Source of the DNA: Streptomyces griseiscabiei
Lineage (GTDB): Bacteria > Actinomycetota > Actinomycetes > Streptomycetales > Streptomycetaceae
Length of the DNA: 64,000 nucleotides
Assembly (NCBI RefSeq): GCF_020010925.1
Contig: NZ_JAGJBZ010000001.1
Location: 1,302,001 to 1,366,000 of the forward strand
Direction of reading: 5' to 3'
Positions 1-20,840 of the stretch are shown here, in pieces; the stretch's first letter is position 1; each line of letters opens with the position of its first letter. A model generated the notes under the pieces. It was not told where the DNA came from. It searched no databases and saw only the letters and a program-made list of their open reading frames with translations. Made by a program: the position numbers and the translations under genes.

Positions 1-179
1 GGCGCAGGTCGGTCCACTCGCGCTCGACGTACTCCAGGCAGGCGGTGCGGCTGTCCGGGCCGAAGACGGTGGTCCAGCCGACGGGCACGTCGGTGAAGTC
101 GGGCCACAGGGAGTGCTGGTTCTCGTCGTTGGTCAGGACCCGGTAGGTGCCGTCGGGGTTCTCGAAGGGGTTGGTCATG
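1..179 (-). CDS. MbtH-like NRPS accessory protein (C-terminus off window)
   Basis: The visible 59 residues begin [15 protein letters not shown] and contain the family pattern N-x-E-x-Q-x-S-L-W-P, then V-P-x-G-W near residues 33-37, and a C-L-E-Y-V-E-x-x-W-T-D-L-R stretch. The family is about 65-75 residues long, so only the tail is missing. MbtH-like proteins bind the N-terminal lobe of NRPS adenylation domains and are often needed for their folding or activity. A GAAAGGAA ribosome binding site precedes the ATG at 179. The gene follows the giant NRPS in the same direction after a gap of about 144 bases, so it most likely serves those A domains. Family assignment is secure; the partner A domains are inferred. 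Confidence 0.93.
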
Positions 180-323
180 GCGGGTCGGTGTTCCTTTCGG
201 GAGCCGGGAGGCGCTTGGCCTCCCGGTCGGGGGGAGTTGGGCCACGGTCGGCCGGTGGTCCGGCCGGTGGTCCGGGCGGTGTGGCCGGTCGTCAGGTGCG
301 TGGGGTGGGCCGCGCGGCTCGTC

Positions 324-12545
<12,222 letters not shown>

Positions 12546-12648
12546 GTCGGAGACGGTGAGACCGCCCCGGGTGTGCGCGGCCAGTTCGGTCAGGGCCTCG
12601 GTCCACGCCTCGGCGAGGGCACGTACCTCGGTCTCCGTGAGGACGCCC

Positions 12649-12655
12649 GGGGGGG
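12649..12655. other. Homopolymer frameshift joining the two NRPS frames
   Basis: A run of seven G (seven C on the coding strand) sits at the end of the E domain. Upstream of it the frame from 16950 reads [11 protein letters not shown], the normal end of an epimerization domain. Downstream that frame becomes Arg/Pro/His-rich nonsense. Dropping one C restores [14 protein letters not shown], then [13 protein letters not shown], the usual E-to-C linker, in the frame of the 324-12545 coding region. A sequencing or assembly error in the homopolymer is the simplest explanation; a true mutation or programmed slippage is possible. Confidence 0.9.
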
Positions 12656-15600
12656 TAGGTCCACTCGGCGGTCAGTGCGCCGTCACGGACGTGGGCGTCG
12701 ATCTGGAGGGCGTGGGTGAGCGCGAGGTCGTCGTCGGCCAGCAGGCCGACCGCGGCCTCGCCGTCGGCGAGGTGCCAGCCGCCGAGGTCGTGCGCGTCCA
12801 GCCGGCCCAGGTAGTTGAAGGCGATCTGGGGTGCGCGCAGTCCGGTGAGCCGGTCGCGCAGCAGGTCGTGGCCGCGACCGCCGTGCGGGACGGCGCGCAG
12901 TTCCTCCTTGGTGCGCTTGATGAGGCGGGCGCCGGTCTCGGTGCCGGCGCCCAGGCGCACGGGGTGGATTCGGGTGAACCAGCCGACGGTGGTGGACAGG
13001 TCCGTCCCCGCCGGGAGGTGGTCGCGGCCGTGGCCCTCCAGGTCGACCAGGACCGGCCCCTCGCCCCGCCGACGCTGCACGGCGGCCGAGAGCGCGGCGA
13101 GCAGGATGTCGTCCGGGCCGGCCCGGTAGGCGGCGGGCAGGGTGGCCAGCAGGGTCCGGGTGAGGTCGGCCGGGACGGTGACGGTGACCGAGCGGGCGGT
13201 GCCGTGGACGTCCCGGGCGGGGTCCAGCGGGCGGGCCCCGAGCACCGGTTCCGGGGTGGACAACAGGTCCGTCCAGAGCGGGAGTTCGTCGAGCGGGGCT
13301 TGGAGGAGTCCCGCCCAGCGGCGCAACGAGGTTCCGGGCGGGGAGAGTTCGCCGCCCTTGAGCGCCTCGGCGAGGTCGGTCAGCAGGATGCGCCAGGACA
13401 CGCCGTCGACGACCAGGTGGTGCAGGACGAGGAGCAGCCGGCCGGGGTGCGCGGGCCCGTCGTCGAACCACACCGCCCGGACCATCACGCCGTCGTCGGG
13501 TGACAGCGCGCGGCGCGCGGCCTTCTTGTGCCGTGCCACGTCCGCGTCGCGGGCTGCCATGTCACGGGGAGCGGCCAGGTCCTGTCCGTCCGCCTCCTCG
13601 TCCCGGACGTGGGTCAGGCAGTCCTCGGCCCGGACGGCGCCCACGGGCCGGATGTACCGGCCGCGCATCCGCAGGGCGTCGTGGCGGTCGAGGACCCGTT
13701 GGAGGGCGGCGGTCAGCCGGTCGTACGTCAGTCCGGGCCCGGTGGCCAGCAGCAGGGACTGGGCGAAGCCGGCCGTGGAGCCGGTCCGTTCGGCGAGGCG
13801 CCGGGCCATCGGGGTCCCGGGGAGTTCGCCGGCCGGGTCGTCCTCGACGGGCGGGGCCGCCGGTGCCGTCGTGGTGACGGCGGCTAGCCGGGCGACGGTC
13901 GGGTGGTCGAAGACGTCCTGGGGGGTGAGGTGGAGGCCCTGGCGGCGGGCGCGGCTGACGAGCTGGATGGCGTGGATGCTGTCCGCGCCGAGGGCGAACA
14001 GGTCGTCGTCGACGCCCAGTTCGGGGCGGCCTAGCAGGGCGGCGGCGAGGGTGTGCAGGGTCCGCTCGGCGGCGGTCGAGGGGGCGCGTCCGCCGACCGG
14101 GCGGGCCGGGGCGGGCAGCGCGCGGCGGTCGACCTTGCCGTTCGGGGTCACCGGGATCGACGGCAGGACGAACACGGTCACCGGCACCATGTGGGCGGGC
14201 AGCCGCCGCGCCAGATACGCGCGGGGGTCGCTCTCGGGAGTGCCGGTGGCGTAGCCGACCAGCTGCCGGGCGCCCGTGGCGGAGTCGTGGACGAGGACCA
14301 CGGCCTGCTCGACGCCGGGCACGGTCGCGAGGACGGCCTCCACCTCGGCGGGTTCGACGCGCTGGCCGTTGATCTTGATCTGGTCGTCGGCGCGGCCGAC
14401 GAAGTCCAGGCCGCCGTCGGCCCGGCGGCGCACCAGGTCGCCGGTGCGGTACATCCGGGTTCCGGCCGGACCGTGGGGGTCGGCGACGAACCGTTCGGCG
14501 GTGGCGCCGGGCCGGTCGAGATAGCCGCGCGCGAGCTGGACGCCCGCGAGGTACAGCTCACCGGTGATGCCGTCCGGCACCGGTCGCAGGGCCGGATCGA
14601 GGACGTGGGCGCGGGAGTTGTGGGTGGGTGTGCCGATGGTGACGGGCTGGCCGGGCACACAGGCGTGGGAGGTGGCGGTGACCGAGAACTCGGTGGGGCC
14701 GTATGAGTTGTGCAGCCGGGCCCCGCACACGCGGTGGAAGCGGTCGGCGAGCCCGGCGGACAGCGCCTCGCCGCCGCAGCTGACCATGCGCAGCGAGGCG
14801 GTCGGCGCGTCCTCGACCTCGTAGTCGCCCTCGTAGTCGCCCTCGTACTCGTCGAGGAAGGGGCCCAGCATGGCCGGGACGAAGTGGATGACGGTGATCC
14901 GCTCGTCGCGGACCAGCCGGGTCAGATAGGCCGGGTCCCGGTGTCCGTCGGGGCGGGCCACGACGAGGGTCGCGCCCCGGGTGAGGGTCCAGAACACCTC
15001 CCACACCGACACGTCGAACCCGACGGGTGTCTTGTGCACGACCCGGTCCGCCGGGGTGAGCCGGTACTCGTCCTGCATCCAGGCCAGCATGTTGCCGATG
15101 CCGGCGTGGGTGACGACGGTGCCCTTGGGGCGGCCGGTGGTGCCCGAGGTGTGGATGACGTACGCGGCGTGGTCCCCCCGCAGGACGACGCCGGGGTTCG
15201 TGTCGGGCTCCCCCTGGCCGAGGGCGCGTACGGTCGCCTCGTCGAGGACGAGGTTCGCGCGGGAGTCGGCGACGAGGTACGCGATCCGGTCGGCCGGATA
15301 CCCGGTGTCGACGGGCACGTACGCGGCGCCGGTCTTCAGCACCGCCCACAGCGCGACGATCAGCTCCGGCGAGCGCGGCAGCTTCACCGCGACCCGTGAC
15401 TCCGGTCCCACGCCCCGGCCGCGCAGGGCGTGCGCGAGCCGGTTCACACGGGCGTTGAGTTCGCCGTACGTCAGCCGCTCGCCCTCGAAGACGACGGCCT
15501 CGGCGGCCGGGTCCTGGGCCTCGAAGAGGTCCACCAGGGTGCGCGGGTCGGTGGCGTGACCGGTGTCGTTGTGGGTGTGGAAGCGCTCCCGCTCCGCGTC

Positions 15601-16950
15601 GTCGAGCAGGTCGAGGGCGCCGAGGGGCCGGTCGGGGTGCTCGGTGGCGGCGGTGAGGAGGCGGGTGTAGCGGTCGCGGTGGGCGGCCGCCGTCCCGGGG
15701 GTGAAGCGGCCGGGGTGGGCGTTGACCGTGAGCTGGATGCCGTCGCCCGCCTCGGGGTCGCCGAACGCGTGCAGGGCGAGGTCGCGCACCGGGCCGGAGG
15801 CCAGCTGGTGCGCGTCCGCCTGAGCGGTGCCGAAGGGCAGACGGGCGGCGGCGAAGGAGAGGACGTTCACGGACGGGCCGCTCAGGGTGCCCGGGTGGGC
15901 GGCGGCCCCGAGGTCGCGGCGGAGGTCGTCGTGCGGGTAGCGCTGGTGGCGGGAGGCCTCGGCGAGCCGGGCGGCGACGCGGTCCAGCAGCTCGGTGAAG
16001 GTGGTGGAGCCGTCGACCCGGATGCGCAGCGGGACGTCGTTGACGAGCATGGCGGGGGTGGCCAGGGCCCGTGGGCTGAGCCGGGCGGCCATGAACACAC
16101 GGACGACCACGTCGTGGGCGCCGGTGATCCGGTGGGTGTGCGCGGCCATGGCGGCGATCACGGGAAGCGACCAGCGGGACCCGGCGAGTCCCCGGATGCG
16201 CCGGGCGGTCGGCTCGGTCAGCCGGCCGGTGGCGCTGGGCAGGCTGGGGGCGAGACCGGTGGCGTGGGAGGGAGAGGCCGTGGCGGCGGAACCGGGGAGG
16301 ACGGAGCCGAGTTCGGTGGACTCGGGCAGGTCGGTGAACTCGCCGCGCCAGTAGGTGCCGTCGCGCTCGCGCCGGGCGGAGTCCAGGTAGGCCCGCTCCT
16401 CGGCCAGGACCTCGGACAGGGTGCCGAAGCCGCTCGCCGGCGGCTGCTCGCCCGCCGCCAGGGCCGTGTAGACCTCCAGCAGACGGCGGCAGTGCAGCAC
16501 CTGTCCGTACCCGTCGAGGAGGATGTGGTGGTACCGGAAGTGGAACCAGTGCCGGTCGGGGCCGAGCCGCAGCAGGGTGTGCCGGAACAGCAGGTCGCCG
16601 GTGACCGGCACCGGCCGGGCCAGATCGGCGTCGATCCAGGCGCGGGCGGCACCGGCCGGATCGGCCTCGCCGCTCAGGTCGAGATACTCCAACTCCCCCT
16701 GGACGGACGGGTCCACGCTCTGGCGGACCGTCTCGCCGTCGTCCTGGAAGCGGACCCGCAGTGCCTCGGTCTCGGCCACGGCCCGCTCCACGGCGCGGGC
16801 CAGCAGGGCGCGGTCCACCGGCCCGGGAACGTCGTAGTAGATGCCGCAGGTGTAGAGCGGGCTGTCGGGTGCGAGCCGCTGGGCGACCCACACCCCGTGC
16901 TGGGCCGCCGTGAGCGGCAGGCCCTGATGCGTCGGGGCAGCACTCCGCAT
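12650..16950 (-). CDS. Non-ribosomal peptide synthetase, 5' part: starter C-A-T-E
   Basis: The coherent coding runs from ATG 16950 to the frameshift at 12655 (about 1432 residues). After that the same frame stays open as nonsense to 9478. Domains: a starter-type C domain (HHILLDG near residue 140), expected to couple the acyl chain from the ACP to the first amino acid; an A domain ([10 protein letters not shown] ~605, FDVSVWE ~647); a carrier of the E-partner type (LGADSI ~988); and an epimerization domain (HHLVVDG ~1178, FNYLGR ~1378). The pocket reads by eye D-V-W-H-V-C-S-V-T, which starts like serine pockets but then departs, so the first amino acid is not assigned. It should be delivered in D form. 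The start is two bases after the ACP stop codon, so translation is coupled. An in-frame G-D-Y-E repeat lies in the A domain at 14818-14850. Confidence 0.92.
14818..14850 (-). repeat. 12-bp tandem repeat inside the first A domain
   Basis: Two full and one partial copy of ctcgtagtcgcc encode an E-G-D-Y-E-G-D-Y-E acidic run in a loop of the A domain, about 60 residues after the A4 motif. The frame is kept. The other A domains here have a short loop at this place. Confidence 0.85.
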
Positions 16951-16952
16951 GG

Positions 16953-17237
16953 TCAGACCTGCTTCCCGTTCGTCGCCGCCGCCTCGGACTCGCCGCCGAC
17001 CAGCTCGGACAGGGCCGCGCTCAGCGCGTCGACCGTGGGGTGGTCCCAGGTCAGCGCGTCGTCGACGGTCACCTCGAACTCGTCCTCGATGTCGGCGGTG
17101 ATGGCCAGCGCCGTCAGCGAGTCCAGGCCGTAGTCGGCCAGCGGCACGGACGTGTCGATGTCCTGCGGCGCCCGCCGCAGGTAGGTCGCCACCCGCGCGG
17201 TCAGCCAGGTGTGCACGTCTCGGTTGCCAGCGGTCAT
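16953..17237 (-). CDS. Acyl carrier protein for the lipid starter
   Basis: 94 residues from ATG 17237, a normal length for a free-standing ACP. The phosphopantetheine site is in D-Y-G-L-D-S-L-T-A-L near residues 35-44, with the modified Ser in D-S-L. The following helices (D-I-E-D-E-F-E-V and L-T-W-D-H-P-T-V) fit the ACP/PCP family. It lies between two acyl-CoA dehydrogenase genes upstream and the NRPS start two bases downstream. It most likely receives the fatty acyl chain from the acyl-AMP ligase (20837-22591) and presents it to the starter C domain. A longer open frame upstream of 17237 is Arg/Pro-rich and not coding. Function is known for the family; the fatty acid itself cannot be read from sequence. 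Confidence 0.93.
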   Translation of the reverse strand: MTAGNRDVHTWLTARVATYLRRAPQDIDTSVPLADYGLDSLTALAITADIEDEFEVTVDDALTWDHPTVDALSAALSELVGGESEAAATNGKQV

Positions 17238-17364
17238 GAGGGGGTCTCTTTCTCGAACGGAGGGGACTGTCGGGAGCCGCAGCGCACGACGGCGCGACGC
17301 GCGCCCGTGCGGACGGGGGCGGGCGGACGGTGGAGGCCGTACGGCTGTGAGGTGGTGGCGGCGG

Positions 17365-19077
17365 TCAGACCGCGAGGTGTCTGCCGGTGAGGCCGAAGGA
17401 GCGGCCGGTGGCCAGGCGGTCCAGGAGTTCGGCGACGAGCGCGTCCTCGATCGGGGCGGGCAGGGGGCCGGGCGGGTGCGGGCCGGGCACCGACCGGTGC
17501 AGGGCCGCGCGGAGCCAGGCGGGGTCGGCGAGGAAGTCGCCGGGGTCGGCGTGCCGCCAGACCTGGACGCAGACGGTCCGGGAGAGGAGGCGTACGTACC
17601 GGGTGACGAGGTCGTAGTGGGCGGGCCGGGCGTCGACACCGAGGTCCACCGGCGACAACGGCGCGCACATGGCGGCCAGTTCGGCCAGTTCGGTCCGGTC
17701 ACGGCACACCGCCGTACGCAGGTCCGCGTGTCCGGGTGCCCAGGGCGCGTCGGCCAGGGCGTGCAGGGATCCTGCGACGGGGTCGCGGCCGGCGGCGTGC
17801 AGGGCCAGCCGGTCGTAGCGCAGGGGCGGCAGCGGCTCGGCGAGCGCGAACAGGTCGCCCGGCGGTTCGGTGCCGGGGCGGGCCCAGGTGCGGCGGGCCA
17901 GCAGCGGGAGCTGGGGCAGCAGGCTCATCTGGCAGGCGGCGCGCGCGATGTGCCCGAAGCCGACCGGGGCGAGGTCGCGCAGCAGCTTCTGGAAGAGGGC
18001 GGTGGGCCCTTCGCGGAGGTAGAAGTGGGCGCCGAGGAGTTCCGCGAGCCGGTCCATGGCGTCAAGGAGCAGCCGGGACACCTCGAACTTGACCGCCGAG
18101 GCGTAGACGCTCGCCGCGCCGGGTGCCAGGTGCAGCGCGCGGGCGCCGACCGCGCCGAGCGCCTCGGCGCGCAGCAGGTCGGCGAAGGCACCGGCCAGCA
18201 CCGAGCGGACGTGCGGGAGGTCCGTCGCGGTCCCGCCGTACAGCCGGCGTGTCGTCAGATGGTCCAGGGCGATGCGCAGTCCGGTGTCCACGATGCCGCC
18301 GGCCATCGCGGGCAGGACGGTACGGGTGATCTGGAGGGCCTTCAGGGCGGTCTCCAGGCCGGAGCCGACCGGTCCGAGGATCGCGGAGGCGGGGACCGGG
18401 AGTTCGTCGAAGGCCAGACCGCCGAGCTGGACCCCCCGCATCCCCACGGTGCCGAAGCGCGGCAGATCGGTCAGACGCGCGGGGTCGGCGCTCGCCCGGT
18501 CGACGAGGACCAGGGAGTGGCTGCGCGGGCCGGGCCGGGGGTCGGTGCGGGCGAGCACGACCATGGCGTCGGCGCGCCGGATGTTGGTGACGACCTCCTT
18601 GCGTCCGCTGAGCCGCAGGGAGCCGTCGTCCGCCGCCGTGGCGGTGAACTCCGTGCCCGCCATGTCGTTGCCGTGCGCCAGTTCGTGGAAGGCGATGGCG
18701 ATGCGCCGGCCGTCCAGGAGGAGCCGGGCCGCCTGTTCGGTCTGCCGTGCGTCGCCCGCGGTCCACAGGGTGACTCCGGCGATGAGCGAGCTGGCGCCGT
18801 AGCCGAGGCCGAGCGCGGGGTCGCGGCGGTACAGGGCGCGCATCACCTCGGCCAGGTGGTCGGCCCGCTCCAGCCGGCCGCCCAGCTCGGGCGGCACGAA
18901 CTCGGCGTTCAGTCCGTACCCGTGCAGCAGCGACTCCCCGGCCGTCAGCGTCTCGGCGCGTTCGTCGGCGGCGAGGATCGCCGCCGCGCCGGTGGGGTTG
19001 GCGGGATCGGCGAGCCGGCCGAGCAGATGCTCCAGCTCGTCGGCGCGCTTGGGGGCGAGCCCGGTGGCGGTGGTCAT
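17365..19077 (-). CDS. Acyl-CoA dehydrogenase-like flavoenzyme (lipid tail desaturation)
   Basis: 570 residues from ATG 19077; ordinary acyl-CoA dehydrogenases are about 380, so this is the long form seen in lipopeptide clusters. Fold landmarks are visible: Y-G-A-S-S-L-I-A-G near 125, A-F-H-E-L-A-H-G-N-D-M-A-G near 160 (flavin/substrate region), a beta-domain with L-S-G-R-K-E-V-V-T-N-I near 185, and the C-terminal helical bundle with R-R-L-Y-G-G. Its ATG overlaps the stop of the neighbouring dehydrogenase by four bases (ATGA), so the two are co-translated. Paired enzymes of this type are associated with introducing double bonds into the acyl chain in ramoplanin and enduracidin; the same role here, acting on acyl-ACP, is inferred. 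Confidence 0.88.
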   Translation of the reverse strand: MTTATGLAPKRADELEHLLGRLADPANPTGAAAILAADERAETLTAGESLLHGYGLNAEFVPPELGGRLERADHLAEVMRALYRRDPALGLGYGASSLIAGVTLWTAGDARQTEQAARLLLDGRRIAIAFHELAHGNDMAGTEFTATAADDGSLRLSGRKEVVTNIRRADAMVVLARTDPRPGPRSHSLVLVDRASADPARLTDLPRFGTVGMRGVQLGGLAFDELPVPASAILGPVGSGLETALKALQITRTVLPAMAGGIVDTGLRIALDHLTTRRLYGGTATDLPHVRSVLAGAFADLLRAEALGAVGARALHLAPGAASVYASAVKFEVSRLLLDAMDRLAELLGAHFYLREGPTALFQKLLRDLAPVGFGHIARAACQMSLLPQLPLLARRTWARPGTEPPGDLFALAEPLPPLRYDRLALHAAGRDPVAGSLHALADAPWAPGHADLRTAVCRDRTELAELAAMCAPLSPVDLGVDARPAHYDLVTRYVRLLSRTVCVQVWRHADPGDFLADPAWLRAALHRSVPGPHPPGPLPAPIEDALVAELLDRLATGRSFGLTGRHLAV

Positions 19078-20840
19078 GCGGCACCTCCCAGCAGGGTGAA
19101 CTCCGTTGCGGACGTGCGGAGTACGACCTCGGCGAGGGCGTCGAAGACCTCGCTGCCGTCCGAGCGGTCCCCCGCGTGGTCGCCCTCGCTTCCCACGTCG
19201 TCGCCCTCGCTGTCGTCGGCGCCGAGCAGCCCGGTGAGACAGGCGCGCAGCCACAGGCCGTCCCCGCCGAGCCGTCCCGTGCGCAGGGGCGGGTTCTCCA
19301 GCCACAGCAGCAGACAGGCGGCTGCGGCGTAGGCGCGTTCGTAGGCCTCGGCGAGGCGGAACGCCGTACTGGGCAGACCGCCCGCCACGGGGACGAACTC
19401 CGCCGACTCCGCTTCCAGGCGGGCCAGTTCGGCGAGCAGCCGGTCGAGGAGCGGACCCGTCCCCGGAGGGCCCTGCCGCCGTACCCGCGCCACCAGATCC
19501 GGCAGGGCCTGTACGGCGCTGCAGCCCGTCACGGAGAGCAGCGTCAGCCGGTCGGGGGCGAACGGGGGCAGTGGTGCGGTGAGGTCGGCGGCGGCCCGCA
19601 GGCCCTCGCCGTCGGTGCGACGGCGGCTCAACTGGCGGGTCAGGCGCGGCAGTTGGTTGAGGAGGGCCGCGCGGTTGACGGCGGTGCTGCCGTCGAAGAT
19701 CGCGCAGATGCGGTGGTCGCGCTCCAGCTTGGCGAAGCCGCCGCCGGGCGGTGAGGTGAGGAAGCCGCGTACGCCCAGCAGTTCGCCGAGCGCGCCCAGG
19801 GTGTCCTGGGTGAGCGTCGGGACATAGGCCTTGGTGATCGCGGAGATCGCGCTCAGTTCCCCGGGCAGGGTGTGCGCCGAGCGGGCGGAGAGCACGCTCA
19901 CCGCCTCCGCCGTCAGCGCGGCGGCGGCTGCCCGGCCGAGGATGCGGCGTACGTGCGGGACGTCGGCGAGGCGGCGGCCGTACAGTTCGCGTCCGGTCGC
20001 GAAGTCCCGGGCCAGGCGCAGGGCGTGGTCGGCGGCGCCGAGGGAGAGCGCGGCGCAGGTGATGCGGGTGAGCTGGAGGGTCTTGAGGACCACGGGGATG
20101 CCGTCGCCCTCCTGCCCGACCAGCGCGTCGGCGGGGACGGGTGCGCCCTCCAGGGCGAAGCCGCTGATGTCGGCGCCCCGGATGCCGTGGGTGCGGACCT
20201 TCGGCAGGTTCCGCCAGGCTCCTTCGGGCAGCCGGCGCTTGTCGACGAGGAAGAGGCTGAAGCCGCGGGCGCCGCCCGCCGGGTCGGTGCGGGCGAGGAC
20301 GCAGGCGAGGGTGGAACGGGTGGCGTTGTTGATGAGCCACTTCTCGCCGGTGAGCCGCCAGGCGACGCCGTTGTCAGTGTCACTGCCACCGCTACTGCCA
20401 CTGCCACTGCCGTCGTCGACGTCCGGGCCGATGCCGCCTTCCGCCTCCGCCGCGAACTCGCCCGCCAGCAGGTCGGCTCCGTGGCCGCGCTCGGTCAGGC
20501 CCCAGCAGACCGGTTCGCCGGCGCGTACGCGCGCGGCGAGCCGGGCGGCCTGGTCCGGAGTGCCGGCCACCCAGACCGGCGCCGCCCCGAGGAACGTCTT
20601 GCCGTGGGCGATGGCCACGGTCAGATCGCGGCGGGCGACCGCGCGCAGCAGCCGTACCGTCTCGTCCAGGTCGCCGTCCGGGGGCAGCACGTAGTGGGCG
20701 GGCAGCCCGGCGTCGTCGAGGACGCGGACGGCGTCGGCGGGGAACTCCTCCCGGTCGTCGAGCCCGGCGAGCGCGTCGGGTGCGAAGAGGTCGTCCTCGT
20801 GGGCGGTGAGCAGGGTCTCCAGGTCGGCCGTGGTGGTCAT
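19074..20840 (-). CDS. Second acyl-CoA dehydrogenase-like flavoenzyme
   Basis: 588 residues from ATG 20840, again about 200 longer than a standard acyl-CoA dehydrogenase. Recognisable features are A-I-A-H-G-K-T-F-L-G-A near 85, W-G-L-T-E-R-G-H-G-A-D-L near 117, L-T-G-E-K-W-L-I-N-N-A-T in the beta domain, G-R-E-L-Y-G-R-R-L in the helical domain, and I-F-D-G-S-T-A-V-N near 400, a typical FAD-contacting motif. A Gly/Ser/Asp low-complexity insert (coded around 20375-20430) lies just before the L-T-G-E-K-W strand and looks like a local expansion. It overlaps the acyl-AMP ligase upstream and the partner dehydrogenase downstream by four bases each, making one tight operon. It probably acts with its partner to give an unsaturated or doubly unsaturated acyl-ACP. 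Confidence 0.88.
   Translation of the reverse strand: MTTTADLETLLTAHEDDLFAPDALAGLDDREEFPADAVRVLDDAGLPAHYVLPPDGDLDETVRLLRAVARRDLTVAIAHGKTFLGAAPVWVAGTPDQAARLAARVRAGEPVCWGLTERGHGADLLAGEFAAEAEGGIGPDVDDGSGSGSSGGSDTDNGVAWRLTGEKWLINNATRSTLACVLARTDPAGGARGFSLFLVDKRRLPEGAWRNLPKVRTHGIRGADISGFALEGAPVPADALVGQEGDGIPVVLKTLQLTRITCAALSLGAADHALRLARDFATGRELYGRRLADVPHVRRILGRAAAAALTAEAVSVLSARSAHTLPGELSAISAITKAYVPTLTQDTLGALGELLGVRGFLTSPPGGGFAKLERDHRICAIFDGSTAVNRAALLNQLPRLTRQLSRRRTDGEGLRAAADLTAPLPPFAPDRLTLLSVTGCSAVQALPDLVARVRRQGPPGTGPLLDRLLAELARLEAESAEFVPVAGGLPSTAFRLAEAYERAYAAAACLLLWLENPPLRTGRLGGDGLWLRACLTGLLGADDSEGDDVGSEGDHAGDRSDGSEVFDALAEVVLRTSATEFTLLGGAA

Noticed and set aside
19078..20340. Upstream extension of the acyl-CoA dehydrogenase at 17365
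   Set aside because: The added 420 residues are out-of-frame sequence of the neighbouring dehydrogenase. The real ATG at 19077 overlaps the upstream stop.
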